A stretch of DNA of 64,000 bases, taken from assembly GCF_022201045.2 (NCBI RefSeq), contig NC_068561.1:18788501-18852500 (forward strand). The letters run 5' to 3'. The stretch's first letter is position 1. Each line of letters opens with the position of its first letter. Both the position numbers and the translations under genes were made by a program. The notes beneath the pieces were generated by a model. That model was not told the DNA's origin, made no database searches, and saw only the letters and a program-made list of their open reading frames with translations. Below, piece by piece: positions 1 through 12,877 of this stretch. Origin of the DNA: Citrus sinensis. Taxonomy: Eukaryota > Streptophyta > Magnoliopsida > Sapindales > Rutaceae.

Positions 1-1205
1 CATTGACTTCCTCTTGCAACTTCAACTTGATATCTTCCAACTCAGAAACTTTAGCGTGAAGATTTTCTTTAGCGTCTGCAAGTAGATTATCAAGGGCGGA
101 AATTTCCTCTTTTGCCTGAGATTCTGATGCCTTTATGAGGTCCAATTCCTGAGTTAGATTAGTAATAAGAGCTTCCTTTGAAGAGAATCTTTGCTCCAAG
201 TCCAAGAGTTGTAATTTTGAAAGTCCCAACTCTTCCTGAATTGCAGAAATTTCTGTGTTGCTTCTCTTAAGCTCTTCTTCAACTTTCTCCTTCTCAGAAA
301 TCTTTTCATTCAGGCCCTTGAGCTCTTCTTGTAGGGAAGCCATCTGACCCTCCACTTCTTTTGCACTCACATTCGCAGTTTCAAGCAGCCTCTCAAACTC
401 CAACGCCCTCTGTGACTCAGATTCTGCATGTGAACCACTTTGCTTGTGCAACTCCTCAAACTTCCTAGCCTCATCCACAGAACATTGTAACTTATGCTCC
501 AACTCCGGCAATCTTGACCTTGATTGTTCAATTTCAAGACTTAGACCATCAAATGCTTCTTTCACTTCAGCCAGCTCCTTACGCTTTGCTTCTTCAGCTT
601 GCAAAGCCTCTTTCATAGCATTGAGCTCTGAATTATATTTCTCCCCAGCTTCAACAATCTGCTCTTGGAATTTCTTTTGACCAATTTCAAGCTCTGCACA
701 TTTCTTCCCACTTTCCTCCAGCTTCTCTTTTGAAACTAAAACATCATCCTGTAGTCTTGCATTTTCAATTTCAGCATTCTTCAATGCAGTAGCTGCTCTC
801 TCCAATTCAATCTCAAGTTCTTTCACCTTCTCATTGGCTTCCAACAATTCTCTGCTCGAACTGCTCGAGCTTCTATCAACTACAGATGGCTTGTCGTCCT
901 CCTCTGCAGCTGCTGGCTCAGCCATATGAGAAACTTCCTTCACATCCAATGCTTCCTTCTCCACTTTTATAAATTCTGCATCCAATGCATTTTCTTCCTC
1001 TTCTTTCTTTCCTTCTTTACCTACTTGTGGCAAGCCTCCATTTGTTTCCTGCAACACGAGAAATTATCAAAATCAATTATCTACGGTTGAAAAATAAAAT
1101 CCTGAATGTTTGTTTGCGTTTTTTTTTTTAAACCTTAATTGGATCAATGTCCTCAACTGCTTTCATCACAGGGACTTCTGAACCCACTTGCGTCTCTTCT
1201 TCCAT
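1..1205 (-). CDS. Long coiled-coil protein, PICC/PICL type (5' part only)
   Basis: Two exons are visible, 1205-1134 and 1048-1. Exon 1 has exactly 24 codons, so exon 2 stays in frame, and the gene runs off the left edge. The visible 373 residues begin MEEETQVGSEVPVMKAVEDI, then an acidic stretch, a serine run (VVDRSSSSS), and from about residue 95 an almost unbroken Lys/Glu/Leu-rich heptad coiled coil. I take it as an orthologue of Arabidopsis PICC (At2g32240) or PICL (At1g05320), long coiled-coil proteins anchored by a C-terminal membrane segment and linked to basal immunity. The anchor is not in the window. The family call rests on the N-terminal wording and on the FRS2 and CCT genes further right, which flank PICC in Arabidopsis. 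Database names such as myosin heavy chain-like reflect only the coiled coil. Confidence 0.8.
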
Positions 1206-3654
1206 GTTTAAATCAATCTTCACTTAAACAGACCAGTCTCTCTGTGATTTTGACAAGATTATAGTCACATTACACATGTTAGAACAAAGGACATAAATAA
1301 TAGCACGTGCAATTGGGTGTCTGAAAAATGCATACAGAATAACAGACCATTCATCACGCACCTAGCCGGGCCTATTTGAGGCTGTTTCCAAAGACAATAT
1401 CAGCATAACTCAACCCATTTTACACCACCAAAAAAAAATAAAAAACTAAGGAAAATATTTTTTTTTACCCTTTTCCTTGATTGACCGATTGGAGTTTATG
1501 TTGTCCTGACCATGACATCATTCATCATCAATACAATATACACATATGAAGTAAAAAATGTACATATTTATATATGTGAAAATGTACATCATTCGAACTA
1601 CGCATCTTTATAAATTGTATTGATCATGATAATTATGTAATTTGATTCTTTATGTGAGACAACAATAGTAGCTCGTTCTACAAGGCCTAATCGAATCATA
1701 GGCCCAACTACAATCTTGAAATTCTAGGCGCCCAACAACAGGCTGTTTTATTTTGTCTTCTAATTTTAACCTGACGTGGGAAGTTTTGGCATCTTTTCCT
1801 AACCTTGATTCCCTGTTTTTAATGTCTGTTAAATTAATTCAAATATTCAATCATCTGTATAACTTTAAGCTCGTCACCAAATTTGGAAACTTTTATGGAC
1901 TCAAAAATGAAAAAACTGAAAAAAATTAGAAGCTTTATGGGTTGTAGTTTCCGGCTGCCAATTAAGGAATCGTAAGATTTAGGGAACCCGGCGGGTCGAC
2001 AAGCAGCCCAATTAATGATTGCCCTAGACCGGGCCCAAATTTCCCATGGATGCCCCACCATTGACAAAGACAATGTATTATATAAGAAAAAGAAAAATAT
2101 TTCTTCAGTGACATGTATTATTAATGGGTCCAAGGGTCAATAGGCTTTTAGTTGCTTGTACAATTTTTAACTTACCAGATCGATCTTAAGACTTAACAGC
2201 GAAAAAAATTATTAATCTAATGATATTAGAAAAATATAACTTGTGTACAAATCTAGGGATATTACAGATCCTAATCATGGAAGAATAATTCCTGGGAATG
2301 AATAATTGGTCCATATGATCTAAAATCACATGAGAGTTGGCATTAATCGATCATGTGACAACGCATGCCATGTGAGACCATTTTACTTGGTGGGTCCCAA
2401 TTACTCCTACGGGGACATACAAGACAAAATTACCTATCAATCCCAAATTCTAAACTGATTCATGATTCAATTCATCACCATAAATCAAGAAAAGAAAAAC
2501 AATACTCCGGTTATGGGGCTTTCGGCCATTCCATCATCAACCCAATTTACTAAGATTAGAATTGCCTTTTTATTTCTTTTCAAAAAAAAAAAAAAAAAAA
2601 AAGAATTGCCGTTTATTTTGCAAATACACCAAAAAGAAAGCAAGAGAAATTGGAGCCCACTAAAGTAGGCAAGCTATCCCTTTACCTTATTTTTAGTTCA
2701 ATTTCAAAGTTGAAGCGCGTGACAGCTCAATTTTGTACGCTTTTTATATGGTTATTATCAAGCTTTCTATTTTCCCATTAACAACGTAATTATCATTTTC
2801 TAAGGTTATGTTACGGCACGAAGATCCCGTAACATTGCAAACACGATAGTTTATAATATAAAATATCACACTTGTAATTATAAAATAATAATTTATGTCA
2901 AACCTATAATATTAATTAAAAATTATACAATTACAAGCTTGAGTATATTTTTCCTCTATTTATTTATTCATTTTATAATTTGTAATTTGTTTGTTTCTTC
3001 CGCTGCACTAATTAACCTGAGCTAGAAATTGCTAATGCTTGCAAACAAAATAAATAGATAAACGAAGCATATGTTTTAGATCACATTAAGTTAAGATCAT
3101 AAGTTACATTTCAAAGTCTTCAAATTAAAAGATAAAACCATCAGATTGCTATCGCTAATCCTCGCTCACTTTTCAGCAAGAAAAATATTTTTAAACTGAG
3201 AACTAATTTTAAAAAAAAAAAAAATTGCTTTGAATGATATTGACCGATCGATCGAGAGAACGAATCGAAGATCAAAATATGTTATGTTCGTCCGATCAAA
3301 TAATATCTAAATAACAAACCGAAGAACTAATTCTAAAACGTTTCTTCATTTCTGTTTCCAAATTACACTTCCGAAAATACAGTGAAATCAATTTAAAAAA
3401 AAAATGGAAGCATCAAAATCTAAACTCACGAAGTGGATCACTGATTTCAATCATCATATAATCAAACGAAGATCACAGCTTTAATATTTCATCGCAACAC
3501 AGAAAACAGAAACAAAAACGACAAAGCAATAAAACTAAAACTGAAAGCAGAGAAAACAGAGGCAACAGTTTCAGAAAACAGAGTGAAGACAGCTCAGACT
3601 CAATCAAGCGTATAAATAAATAAATAAATAAATGGAAGGAATAAGAGATTGCTT
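1206..3654. other. AT-rich non-coding DNA, probably the leader intron of the coiled-coil gene
   Basis: No open frame of convincing composition is present. The stretch holds poly-A/T runs (for example near 2581-2600 and 3211-3223), an (AAAT)n run near 3612-3632, and one isolated GCGCGTG (2715-2721), which is the reverse complement of the FHY3/FAR1 core site CACGCGC. Its most likely role is the intron between the leader exon near 3700 and the coding start at 1205. Confidence 0.4.
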
Positions 3655-3810
3655 GCCTGAATGGAAAGTCGATTTGCTTTGCGATTAAGAGAGCTTTAAT
3701 TTGTTCGTTTTATTTTTATTTTGTTTTATTTTTATTTTTGGAAGTCAAGAAGAATGAAGAAAACGGGAGATAGACAAGAGGAAGTTTCTTTGTTTTTATA
3801 ATAAAAGGTG
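3655..3810 (-). promoter_or_regulatory. Probable core promoter and leader exon of the coiled-coil gene
   Basis: On the minus strand a TATA-like TTATTATAAAA lies near 3805-3795. A pyrimidine-rich leader follows, and at about 3663 there is a sequence CAG|GCAAGC that would serve as a GC-type splice donor. A candidate acceptor (AAATCACAG) lies some 40 bases before the ATG at 1205. This would give a leader intron of about 2.4 kb. CCAAT and GGGCCCAC elements lie just upstream near 3870-3900. The reading is inferred from motifs only; no transcript evidence is available. Confidence 0.35.
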
Positions 3811-6775
3811 GGAGAAGGAGGAGGATGCTCTGGCTGGCTTTGTAAAAGAGTGACGTGGGACACTGGTGGGGCCCACTTAATAGCCAATTGGACAATGGGC
3901 GGGTTTAACGCTGCCGCTTTGTCATGCCCGCAGTATTTGCTCCATGATTTGGCTTTAATTACAGTTTTAGCCCCCTTTTTTTTGCCCTTTCTTTCCTTTT
4001 TTTTTTTTTTTTCATTAAACAACAATTTCAAAATCAAATTATGCTTTTGCAACCAATAAATAGAAAATTTTTAGAATTTGGGGAATTTTATGGTTAAATT
4101 AAAAAGTAATATTGCAACTACTGCATTTATGTCCGAACCCATTTAGGTGAGTAGGTTCGTATACTAAGGCTCTTTTTTGTACAACTTTTCAAGTAAAATT
4201 TATTTAAGTAGAATTTTGTTAATATTAAAAAAAAAAGTAGAATTTTGTTAGTAGAATTTTTATAAATAGAGTTTGTACTAAAAAAATTTTAATTGTTTGG
4301 TTATCAATAATAGATTTTATTAAAAATTTATGAAATTACTTTAATAGGTAAGTTTTTTAAAATTATGTTATGAAAATAATAAAATAAGATTATCAAATAA
4401 GTAGAGAATATTTTAAATATTTTAACATTTAAAAAAAGATTTTCAACATCTACTCCTAAAAGCTCAAAATTTAAACTTTTACTAGTGGAGGTAAAATAAC
4501 TTATTTAAGTTTCAAAAGTTCTATTAAAAAAAAATAACAACAAAAATTATTACAAGAACTTATGTGATTAAATAAACACTCATAACCATTAAATAAATCA
4601 TAACAAATAAGCATTAAATCTCTTAATTCTACTCAATATATTTTATCATTTGAATTAATTAACACATTATGTTCGTATTGGAACTTTTGACTTTTTCATT
4701 TAAAATAATACGTAAATTTATTTAAAATTAACTGAGGAATGATGAAATGGTATGATAATTACTATAACAATATCAAATCAATTGTTATATCATATACAAC
4801 TGTAAAACAGCTTGAAAACAATATCACTCTTAAATAAAATGATTAAAATTTCTTTCACAATCAATGATGATCAAACTCATAATGAGCATGCTCAGGTAAA
4901 ATATTTCCTTCCAGACCATCTACTTCCAGAAAGGTCTTTGATTCCATTAGATTAAAAAATAAGCTAATCATCAAGCAATGTGTTGCAGATCATTTAAATG
5001 CTTTCTAATTACTTAATTTACTTTCTTGAATTAGTCTTTTTTTTTTTTTACCAAATTCAAAGAGAGAAATGGCGTTCCGGAAATTGGAGACATAACAAAG
5101 GATTAATTGGTCATTTAACAACTTAAAAGCAATTCACTCTTTTTGGTCTCAAAGTGGCGGCCACAGCCGACCGACCAAACCGCCCTCCAACGCGACTCTG
5201 TCTTTATTTGGGTGACGATAATACAGACCATCAGCCGCTGGCTCTTTCTCCATTTTTGGAATCAATCTCTTTCATGCTTTCTTCAAATTAGCAAAACTAA
5301 TAAACTATTTGCAAAATTAGCAAAACATTTTACTTTAGTTGCATTCAGCTCCCCCTCAACCAACTAACATTATTTGCATTAACCCCCATGACGATTATAA
5401 TTTACAAATGCATTTATGTTTGTAGCATAAACTTGATGTGTATTGGTACAAACTTCGTGTTCTTTGTAGCGGTGAACAAATTTTCTCACTGCTCAAATGA
5501 ACCAAATGAAAATTAGCTTGATTTCATTAAAATTGAAATTATAATCAAATTAATTCGGTTTACTTCACTGTTAGTATTTGATTTTCTTTGATAATTCAAT
5601 TAATGGTGAATTGATCGGTCGTTGATTTGATTTTCTTCAAAACTAAATTGAAATTCACTTTGTCCATCCATAAGTCTTTATTAAGGAGTTTCAATAATTT
5701 TGAAGGAAACAAATGTTATCAAATTATATTGTATTTATGTTATTAAAAAAAAATCTCAATGGTGTTATTTAAAAAAAAAAAAGGAAATCATATATTATAA
5801 TTTTTTTCCTAAAAAATCTATTTTAAATTGTGGATAATCAATCAAATTGTTAATTTTTTAAAAAAGTTTTTAATAAAGTTTACTTAACACAAAATTGCAT
5901 AAGGTTACGATATTTCTAGAATTATAGATGCCATCATTTTCTTGCTGAAGAGGCGTGAGTGGTGGTAGGTGGGATATAAAATATAAGATGCCACTTTCTA
6001 ATTTAAGGGACTATAATTAGAGATGATCAAATATTTGGACAAATCAAGGATCATATTTATCTTTTGTGAAAGAATCATGATTTGACTATATATTTCTGAA
6101 AAATCATGGCCGCCCGAAGCAACATTTGACTATTAGTTTAAGACTCAACTAAATTCGAAGCACCTACTCAAAACGGTCAACCGTGTGCTAATTCTACTTG
6201 TGTGGCCAATCAATTGGTTTATATATAAAATTAGTTTACGAGTTATTCTTTTTAAATGATTTCCTTAATTCTAAAATCAGAGAATCTACCCTTTAATATA
6301 TATATATACATAGAGGGAGAGAGAGAATTCATTTGGAAAAGCTTTTTAAAAAAAAAAAATTCAAAAACTAACAATTAAAAAAAAAAGGGTCTACAAACAA
6401 TAAAATAAAGCTACGTTTGACTTCTATCTAGTAACTATAATTTTTAGGTTAAGCGATTCAACTAAAGTTTCAAACTTTCGCACTCACTTTGTTCAGATTT
6501 ACTTGGGTTTGTTGTATTGACGTAAACGGGCTGGAAATGTGAGAGGGCTACGGCCCATAAAAGTAATTGGGAAGGCCCAACAGAGCCTAAGAGACTCAAT
6601 ATTGACGATTATGGGACTGAAAATTGGAATAATTACCATTACACTCGTTATCCGTTTTGCGTGAAATCTATGTAAGCTAAGCTGACACACACACACGACG
6701 ATCATAGAGAAGAAAGCATTAGTTTGGAAGGGAAAAAAAAAAAAAAAAGAAAGAGAAGAAGAAAAAGGAAAAGAA
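3811..6775. other. Intergenic region between divergent genes
   Basis: AT-rich DNA between the coiled-coil gene (minus) and the small membrane-protein gene (plus). It contains one copy of an AT-rich repeat family (about 4160-4620, listed separately). A purine-rich stretch (AAAAGAAAGAGAAGAAGAAAAAGG) just before 6776 is probably the leader of the small gene. I see no other gene. Confidence 0.6.
4160..4620 (+). repeat. AT-rich MITE-like repeat, copy 1
   Basis: The stretch shares ordered blocks with 53269-53692: TTTTAGTTGTTTG/TTAATTGTTTGGTTA, a run around AACAGRTAARTTTTTAAAA, CTCCTAAAAGCTC-like and TACTAGTGGAGGTAAAATAA-like segments, and a TTCAAAAGTTCTATTAAAAA end. A related copy lies in reverse near 55125-55390. 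Three dispersed copies in one window point to a non-autonomous DNA transposon family. I could not fix the exact ends or a target-site duplication for this copy. Confidence 0.45.
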
Positions 6776-7086
6776 ATGGATGGAATGATGCAAATGGGGC
6801 TTCCAGTTCTGGGAATTGTGGCAGCTGCTGCTGTTACTTTCTATGCTGTAAGCTTTGCCGAGCTTAGAGAGGTAACTATATTTTATTTATTTATTTATTT
6901 TACTTTAATTATCTGTTTTATTAATTTACTCTGAACTATTATTTTATCGTGGGTTTGTGTGTGTAGAAATCTTTTAGAGATTTAGATGATGAGTCGGAGG
7001 ATGAAAATGGAGGAGGATTCCAGAAATCTTTAAGTTCTAGAGAAAGGAGGTCCAGAAGGAAAGCTGACAAACAAGCTAAAAGTTGA
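6776..7086 (+). CDS. Small single-pass membrane protein, 71 residues
   Basis: Two exons, 6776-6871 and 6967-7086, joined by a phase-0 intron of 95 bases with clean GT and AG ends. The product has 71 residues. Residues 8-29 form a hydrophobic segment (GLPVLGIVAAAAVTFYAVSF), likely a membrane anchor or signal anchor. The rest is hydrophilic, with an acidic patch (DLDDESEDE) and a basic C-terminus (RERRSRRKADKQAKS). I do not recognise a named family, though short plant proteins of this plan are widespread and annotated only as transmembrane protein. The ATG follows a purine-rich leader and is the first in frame. Codon use and the exact splice fit make a real gene likely. Function unknown. Confidence 0.75.
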
Positions 7087-7876
7087 TTCAGTAGAAGAAC
7101 TTCTGCACTTTCATTGATGCATCTTTTAAACTTCATTGGCATTTCAAATGCTTTTGCTTTTGCTTTTCTTTATAAATTATATATATATTTTTTAATGAAA
7201 CCTGAGTTGATGTTTCAAAAGGTGATTCATTCCATTACGGCTCAATATGAGACTAACGTCCCAGGTTTACAAAAATAATCACCAATGCCCCTGTCTTTAG
7301 ACAATCGTTTGGCTCTCTTATTTCTGTTTAATTTTTAAAACTGTTTCAAAAGTATACTTTGATGTTTATTACAAACCTGCCACACAATGTTTTTTTATTC
7401 ACAAGTAGTAGTGGGCTAATCACAAACATACCCCAAAATAAAATTTGATACTGGGCAAGTTTTTTTCTTGCTCGCAGTCACAGCATTTTAAAATTTTCCT
7501 GAGTAACGGCAAGAATTGATATGAAAACTGTAAATTAGTACCATAACACTTTTTGTTTTCCATGCAAATGTTGCTCTTAAGTCAATAATCAGCTCAGTAA
7601 CATCAACACCGAATAAGGAGACAAGAGGAGCACCCAATTCTGAGTTTGGATATTTGAGCTATGCGATAATATGTAGGTAGTGTTACGGAAAATTATTTCA
7701 ATAGAGGAAAAAAGTAAAAGAGATAGAGAGAATAAATAGAAATAGACTGCCACAATCATGATAGGCAAATGCTTTATTGAAGCATCGGAAATTTCAAACG
7801 TCACAGAAGAGGAAAAAAATATTTGCTTTACATACAAGTCTTACAGTTTTTTTTCATCAATATCAGCCATTACAAT
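7087..7876. other. Intergenic region between convergent genes
   Basis: It holds the 3' flanks of the small membrane-protein gene (plus) and of the GABA transaminase gene (minus). An ATATATATATTTTTTAATGAAA stretch near 7180 could serve polyadenylation of the small gene. No further coding or repeat signal is seen. Confidence 0.6.
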
Positions 7877-10800
7877 TTACTGCTGGGACTTGAGTTCCTT
7901 CACCCTCTCCTCGGTCGCCTTCAGTGCCTTCCCATATTTGCTTATTAACTGAAAGATCATAGTACTTTCAAACATCAATTGCCATCAATCATCGTTTACT
8001 TATGGGAAAGGCAAAGAGAAGGTGAATTAAAAATTTGTTAAAACCTACCTCATCAACCTCTGCAGGGGACATTATAAATGGAGGAGACATCATAATGTTG
8101 TCACCTGAAACACGTACTAACATTCCGTGCTTTTCGCACTGTGCTCCAAAATATGCACCTATCCCTGTAATTCCGATGATCAAATACCATTAACAACGAA
8201 AATAAGATGTCAAATCCAGAAGACGCACGCATGCAGACAGCTTGATGTGCAATTGTGCATGTGCGTATGGTGTGTTTGTGGGGAGTGTGTGAGTGTTATT
8301 CGTATATGCATGTGCATTCGTGGTGTGCTTCATTTGGAGACTATACGATAAAAAGGTGAGGAACTTGCCCCATTCAGGAGGGAACGGTTCATTTGGAGAC
8401 TTGTTGTCTGCAAACTCTGTACCAAGAATCAAACCAGTGCCCCGAATCTGCAGAATCAGATGAGTACAACAGAAATAAATATCTCATATTATGTATTCTT
8501 GCCAACCAAAATCAATTCAAGTGAATGAAATAATACCTCTCCAATGATGGGACTATCAGAAAAGGCTTTTACACCATCTTGAAACTTTGGCGCTATCTTA
8601 TTTACTTGCTCAACAATATTTCTTTCCCTGCAAAGATATAAGAGAAATTTCACTTATTTCTATATGTAATACGAGTGGATCTGGATAATTTATATCAAGA
8701 GTCGTGACAACTTCAGTCCGTTAATTAATTTTTTTCCCATCTAGTTCCTATATATAAGAAGTGTAATCAGATGATCCTCATCAGGTCAACCTACTTTTTT
8801 AATTTTCTACAGACGATCATAAAAAAACATACTTGTAAATCTTAAGCGCTTCGATGGCAACGGCACAGGAAACAGGATGCCCAGAATAAGTAAATCCATG
8901 AGAGAAAGAACCTGACAAAAAAGGAATTTGACGGATCATTCAATGATAATAACCTCTTGACACTTTTTTGATGAGCAAGATTATCATACCAAGTGTGTTG
9001 CTTTGAGAGTGAATGACTTCTGAAACTTCGGGACTCACAAGAATAGCTCCAATGGGCATATATGCTGAAGAAAGGGCCTATAAAACATAATATGAGGACA
9101 GTGCCCACAGATGAAAACTGGCTCAGGATATGAGATAGCACTTGTATATCCAATTTTACCTTTGCGAAGGACACAAGATCTGGTTTAATGCTGTATTTGT
9201 CACAACCAAACATTGTGCCAAGTCTTCCAAATGCACAAATTACCTAGAATATACAAAACTGAAGAAAGTGAGTCTTTAATTAAAAAAATATTAATAAAAG
9301 CTTGATCATAACATAATATCATTAGTAACATTAGATTGAATAGGATGTACCTCATCTGCTATAAAAAGGATGTCATATTTTTTTACAACAGCTTGAACCT
9401 GCATCAAATTTGAAATTCTATAATTATAAAAATGAGTAGTAGAAGGTAGATATTTGTCCTACACTGCATACCTTTTCTCTTTTGCCAAAAAAAGGGTCAA
9501 AATGAAAAAGTCATGTCATATTGTATGAAAAAAAAAAAATTTATGGAACAATGGAAATTCAGTGGTCAACTTGTACATTTGTCAACCAACATATTTCATA
9601 ATCAAATTGGTGAACTTTCCGATGGATGATTCTCTAGTTAAGACGTCCGTATAATACCAAATGCAGGCTTGTACATGTTTGTTAGCAAATTACTATCTCA
9701 CCTTCTCAAAATAAGTCGCAGGAGGAGGTATCACGCCTCCTGCCCCCATGACAGGCTCAGCAATAAATGCAGCAATCTGAAATAAACAACCGTACAAGTT
9801 ACTAACTGAGCAACCTTTCAATTGTTAAAATTGTTTTCACAAGCAAGCTACATGCAAACTAAATTACCGTCTCTGGTCCCTCTTTGAGAATGAGATCCTC
9901 TAAATTTTTGGCTAATCTGGTTGAATACTCCTCCTCTGTCTCACCTGAAACAAGAAATTAACATGCATATATTTAGTAAAATCATAAGAAGTCATTGAAA
10001 ATATATAAACAGGAGTGAGCAAAAACCTGGATGAGCGTAGCGCCAATAATGAGGGCAGTCAGTGTGCAATACAAAGGGAGCCGGCAGATCAAATTTTTGG
10101 TGCAAAGCTGGAAGACTGCAATGATAAATCACTTGTCAAAGGACTCAAAGGCTGTATACAATAGGTCATTAGGTATCACAATTTTCACTTGTTTAACTTT
10201 TCCTACCCAGAAAGACTAGCTGCAATCAAAGTTGAACCATGGTACCTGAAAAAATGTCAACAATAGCAAATAATTATTCAGGAATAATATGAAATTATTG
10301 TAAATCACATCAAAATTAGTGGTGAAATTTACGATTTTTGTCGTGCAATAAATTTCTTCTTGTTTGGTCTTCCAAGAGCATTATTGTAATACCAAACCAG
10401 CTTGACCTACAACATAAATTAAGACAAGAAGGTAAAACATCAAAATTGTCATCTCCAATGTCATTTAATTGTGACCACAGAACCAGCTTCAAGTAAGAAT
10501 GCCCCCCCCTCCCCCCCACCCAAAAAAAAAAAAAAACTTTGTATTGAGGACATGATAAAACAGAAGACAGTGGCAGGTGACCTTTCCTCTGTTCACTTCT
10601 TGATCTTAATCATAGTCCATCACTGTTGACAAATTCTAATTCATTCTATATAATCATAATCTCGCAAAGAGAAAATACAAGACAGATTTCACTGCAGCTT
10701 CTTACATGAGATATCTTTAAACTGTCTGCATGTAAAAAGCAACTGAGAGAGGGAACACTAAGTGCATAGTAAGTATACCTGAGTGTCATTGGCTTCTGAT

Positions 10801-12877
10801 CCACTATTAGTAAAGAAAACCTTGGCCATTTTACTTGCGGTAAACATTTCTAAAAGCTCCTTTGCAAGATCCTGTGAGATCAAAGTTAATTCAGTTGCCA
10901 GTAGAAAGTAACAGTGCAGATGTCTTCAGAATATATTGAAGCAAGAAAAACAGCATCAGCTGCTATATTTGGTAGGTAGAAAACGAGAAAATGAGAGACT
11001 GATATAAAGAAAGTAGTATTGCACAAGAAAGATGTAATCCCAGTATTTGCTTATAACAAAATCGAATCTGTGCATACCAGAGAAGGTTTTGTGGTACGAT
11101 TCCAGAAGGAGTGGTAAAATGGCAGGGTATTCAATTGTGCAGTAGCAGCAGCCACAAGGCGAGGTTCACTCCCCCCTGAAAATTTCAATATTGAATAGTT
11201 AGTTGAAGTAATGCTCTTTTCGCGATAGACAAACACATACTAGAGTTTAGGTATATATATGTGTCCATATATTGTATATATATCTCTGATGTTAAATATG
11301 TAATTTTACTACATTAGATGAGAGTAAATTGGTTTTTTCAAATATCATAAATTTAAGGAGTCTCGGCTTATAGAATCTTGCTCTAGGGAGCTAACTCTAG
11401 TACTCAAATAAAATAAATTAGCAATGGTAAAGTCTAAGCATAACGAGAAAGGAACTAGATGTAAGCATTGAATCTAATCCTGTGCTTCCCCTGAAGCCAG
11501 TCCAACTGATTCAAGCAGATTGATACACATTCGACAAGAGTGTGAAGATATTATGTGATGCTGAAAAAAAGGTTGGTGCCGGTGTTAGAGGAGAGAGAGG
11601 AAGGTCTAGATTGAAATGCAAGACATGTAAGAAAATACCTAGGGCTGTGCACCATAGGCCAGAAAGAGAATCAAGATACTTCTTCCCATTGATGTCGTAA
11701 ACATAACTACCCTACATCATCGATGAAGTTGGAGTTAATCGCATAATTGAGGAGCATATAAGCAATAGAATACGAGAATAGACTTTGGTCACAAAATACT
11801 ATTGTACAATTTAAATAACAGGTGCCTATGAGCTAACCTCAGACTTTTCTATAACCAGTGGATGCACATCAGTACTCTGCCACCCAGCTGTGAAAGGTGC
11901 CAGCATATCATGCCCCTTAAACCTGAGATAATGAAGTAATGAACATATTTCAGCAACCAAATATTTATTCAAATTCACTGTCATGCCTGCATATAAAAAT
12001 CTACATAGTACTACATACAGATTGGACTCACCAAGATATTGCTTTATTACTATACTGAGCTTTATATCACAAATTACAACCACACAATTCTTCCACCAAA
12101 AAACACACACAACAGCAGAAGCACCACATACCCATTAGTGGTTGAATCTTCCTTTTGCAAAGACGCATCTGTACCATAGAACCTGGCAAGCAAAGGGATT
12201 TGATACAAGTTCTCCGACAAACTTTTGGAAGCAGAAAAATGCTTTGTAAATGAACCAATCTGTAAACCAAAGGAAAAAGGAAAAAAAAAATCTATTACGA
12301 TTAAAAAATTAATAGTGAATATTTTGTACTGCTCCAATAAGTTTTATATGTTATATATGCACAGATTCATCTTCGTGAATGATATTTATAATATTTATGA
12401 CAAAAGGTGAAGCTTCTCTTCACTTTTAGAATGACATGGGAAAAGTGAACCTTTTAGAATGACAAAAGATTAAGGGAGAAAAAAAAAAGAGAAAACTGAT
12501 CAACCCTATTAGTAAATTAAGAAACAAAATATAGTAAAAAAACAACATTAGTAACCCAAAAAGAAAAAAAAATCTGAATTTGAAAAGTTCCCAGTACATA
12601 TATTGATCTATATAAAGCAAGAATATGAAGTCCTCAGAGACAGAAAAGCAGTCTAAAACTGAAAAATAGGCCAAATGGGTGATAGGATTTGTTTATAGTT
12701 TTGCAAACAAGTAGCTCCTAGTGAAGATCAAAAGATGTAAAATAGCATAATATTCATTAAAAAAAAAAAAAAGACATGGTGGTAACTGATAAAATTCAAT
12801 TTTCGCGATGAAAGTGAAACCTGGGATTTGAGGGATGATTGAAGGAGCTTGCTGGTCACCATTTTTGCTCTTAACAT
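7877..12877 (-). CDS. POP2: Gamma-aminobutyrate transaminase, mitochondrial (GABA-T/POP2)
   Basis: Converts GABA plus pyruvate or glyoxylate to succinic semialdehyde plus alanine or glycine in the mitochondrion (GABA shunt). Nineteen exons: 12877-12821, 12259-12132, 11922-11838, 11711-11639, 11175-11078, 10871-10779, 10406-10333, 10245-10207, 10115-10027, 9944-9868, 9776-9702, 9398-9351, 9243-9160, 9077-8990, 8911-8833, 8627-8537, 8447-8369, 8164-8049, 7948-7877. They give 514 residues, close to the roughly 504 of Arabidopsis POP2. The first 45 or so residues are rich in Ser, Lys and Leu and poor in acids, as in a mitochondrial presequence. Class III aminotransferase marks are clear: [26 protein letters not shown], the cofactor-binding Asp in IADEVICAFGR, and the PLP lysine in DLVSFAK (Lys340) at the end of exon 13. 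A second ATG at 12862 would shorten the protein by five residues. Confidence 0.95.
8165..8368 (-). other. GC-AG intron in the GABA transaminase gene
   Basis: Minus strand: exon ...CCTGAATGGG|GCAAGTTCC ... GGAATTACAG|GGATAGGTGC. Only this boundary keeps the frame and yields the conserved PPEWGIGAYFG; no GT donor nearby does. The GC donor has the strong flanking match typical of GC-AG introns. The other 17 introns of the gene are GT-AG. Confidence 0.8.

Noticed and set aside
2715-2721. A CACGCGC site (reverse GCGCGTG) upstream of the coiled-coil gene
   Set aside because: A single site inside a probable leader intron, with no telo-box or second copy; one chance match is expected in the window.
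3732-4059. Overlapping open frames on both strands near the coiled-coil gene promoter
   Set aside because: Their products are driven by poly-Lys/poly-Phe from A/T runs and proline-rich out-of-frame sequence; promoter and leader motifs explain the region better.
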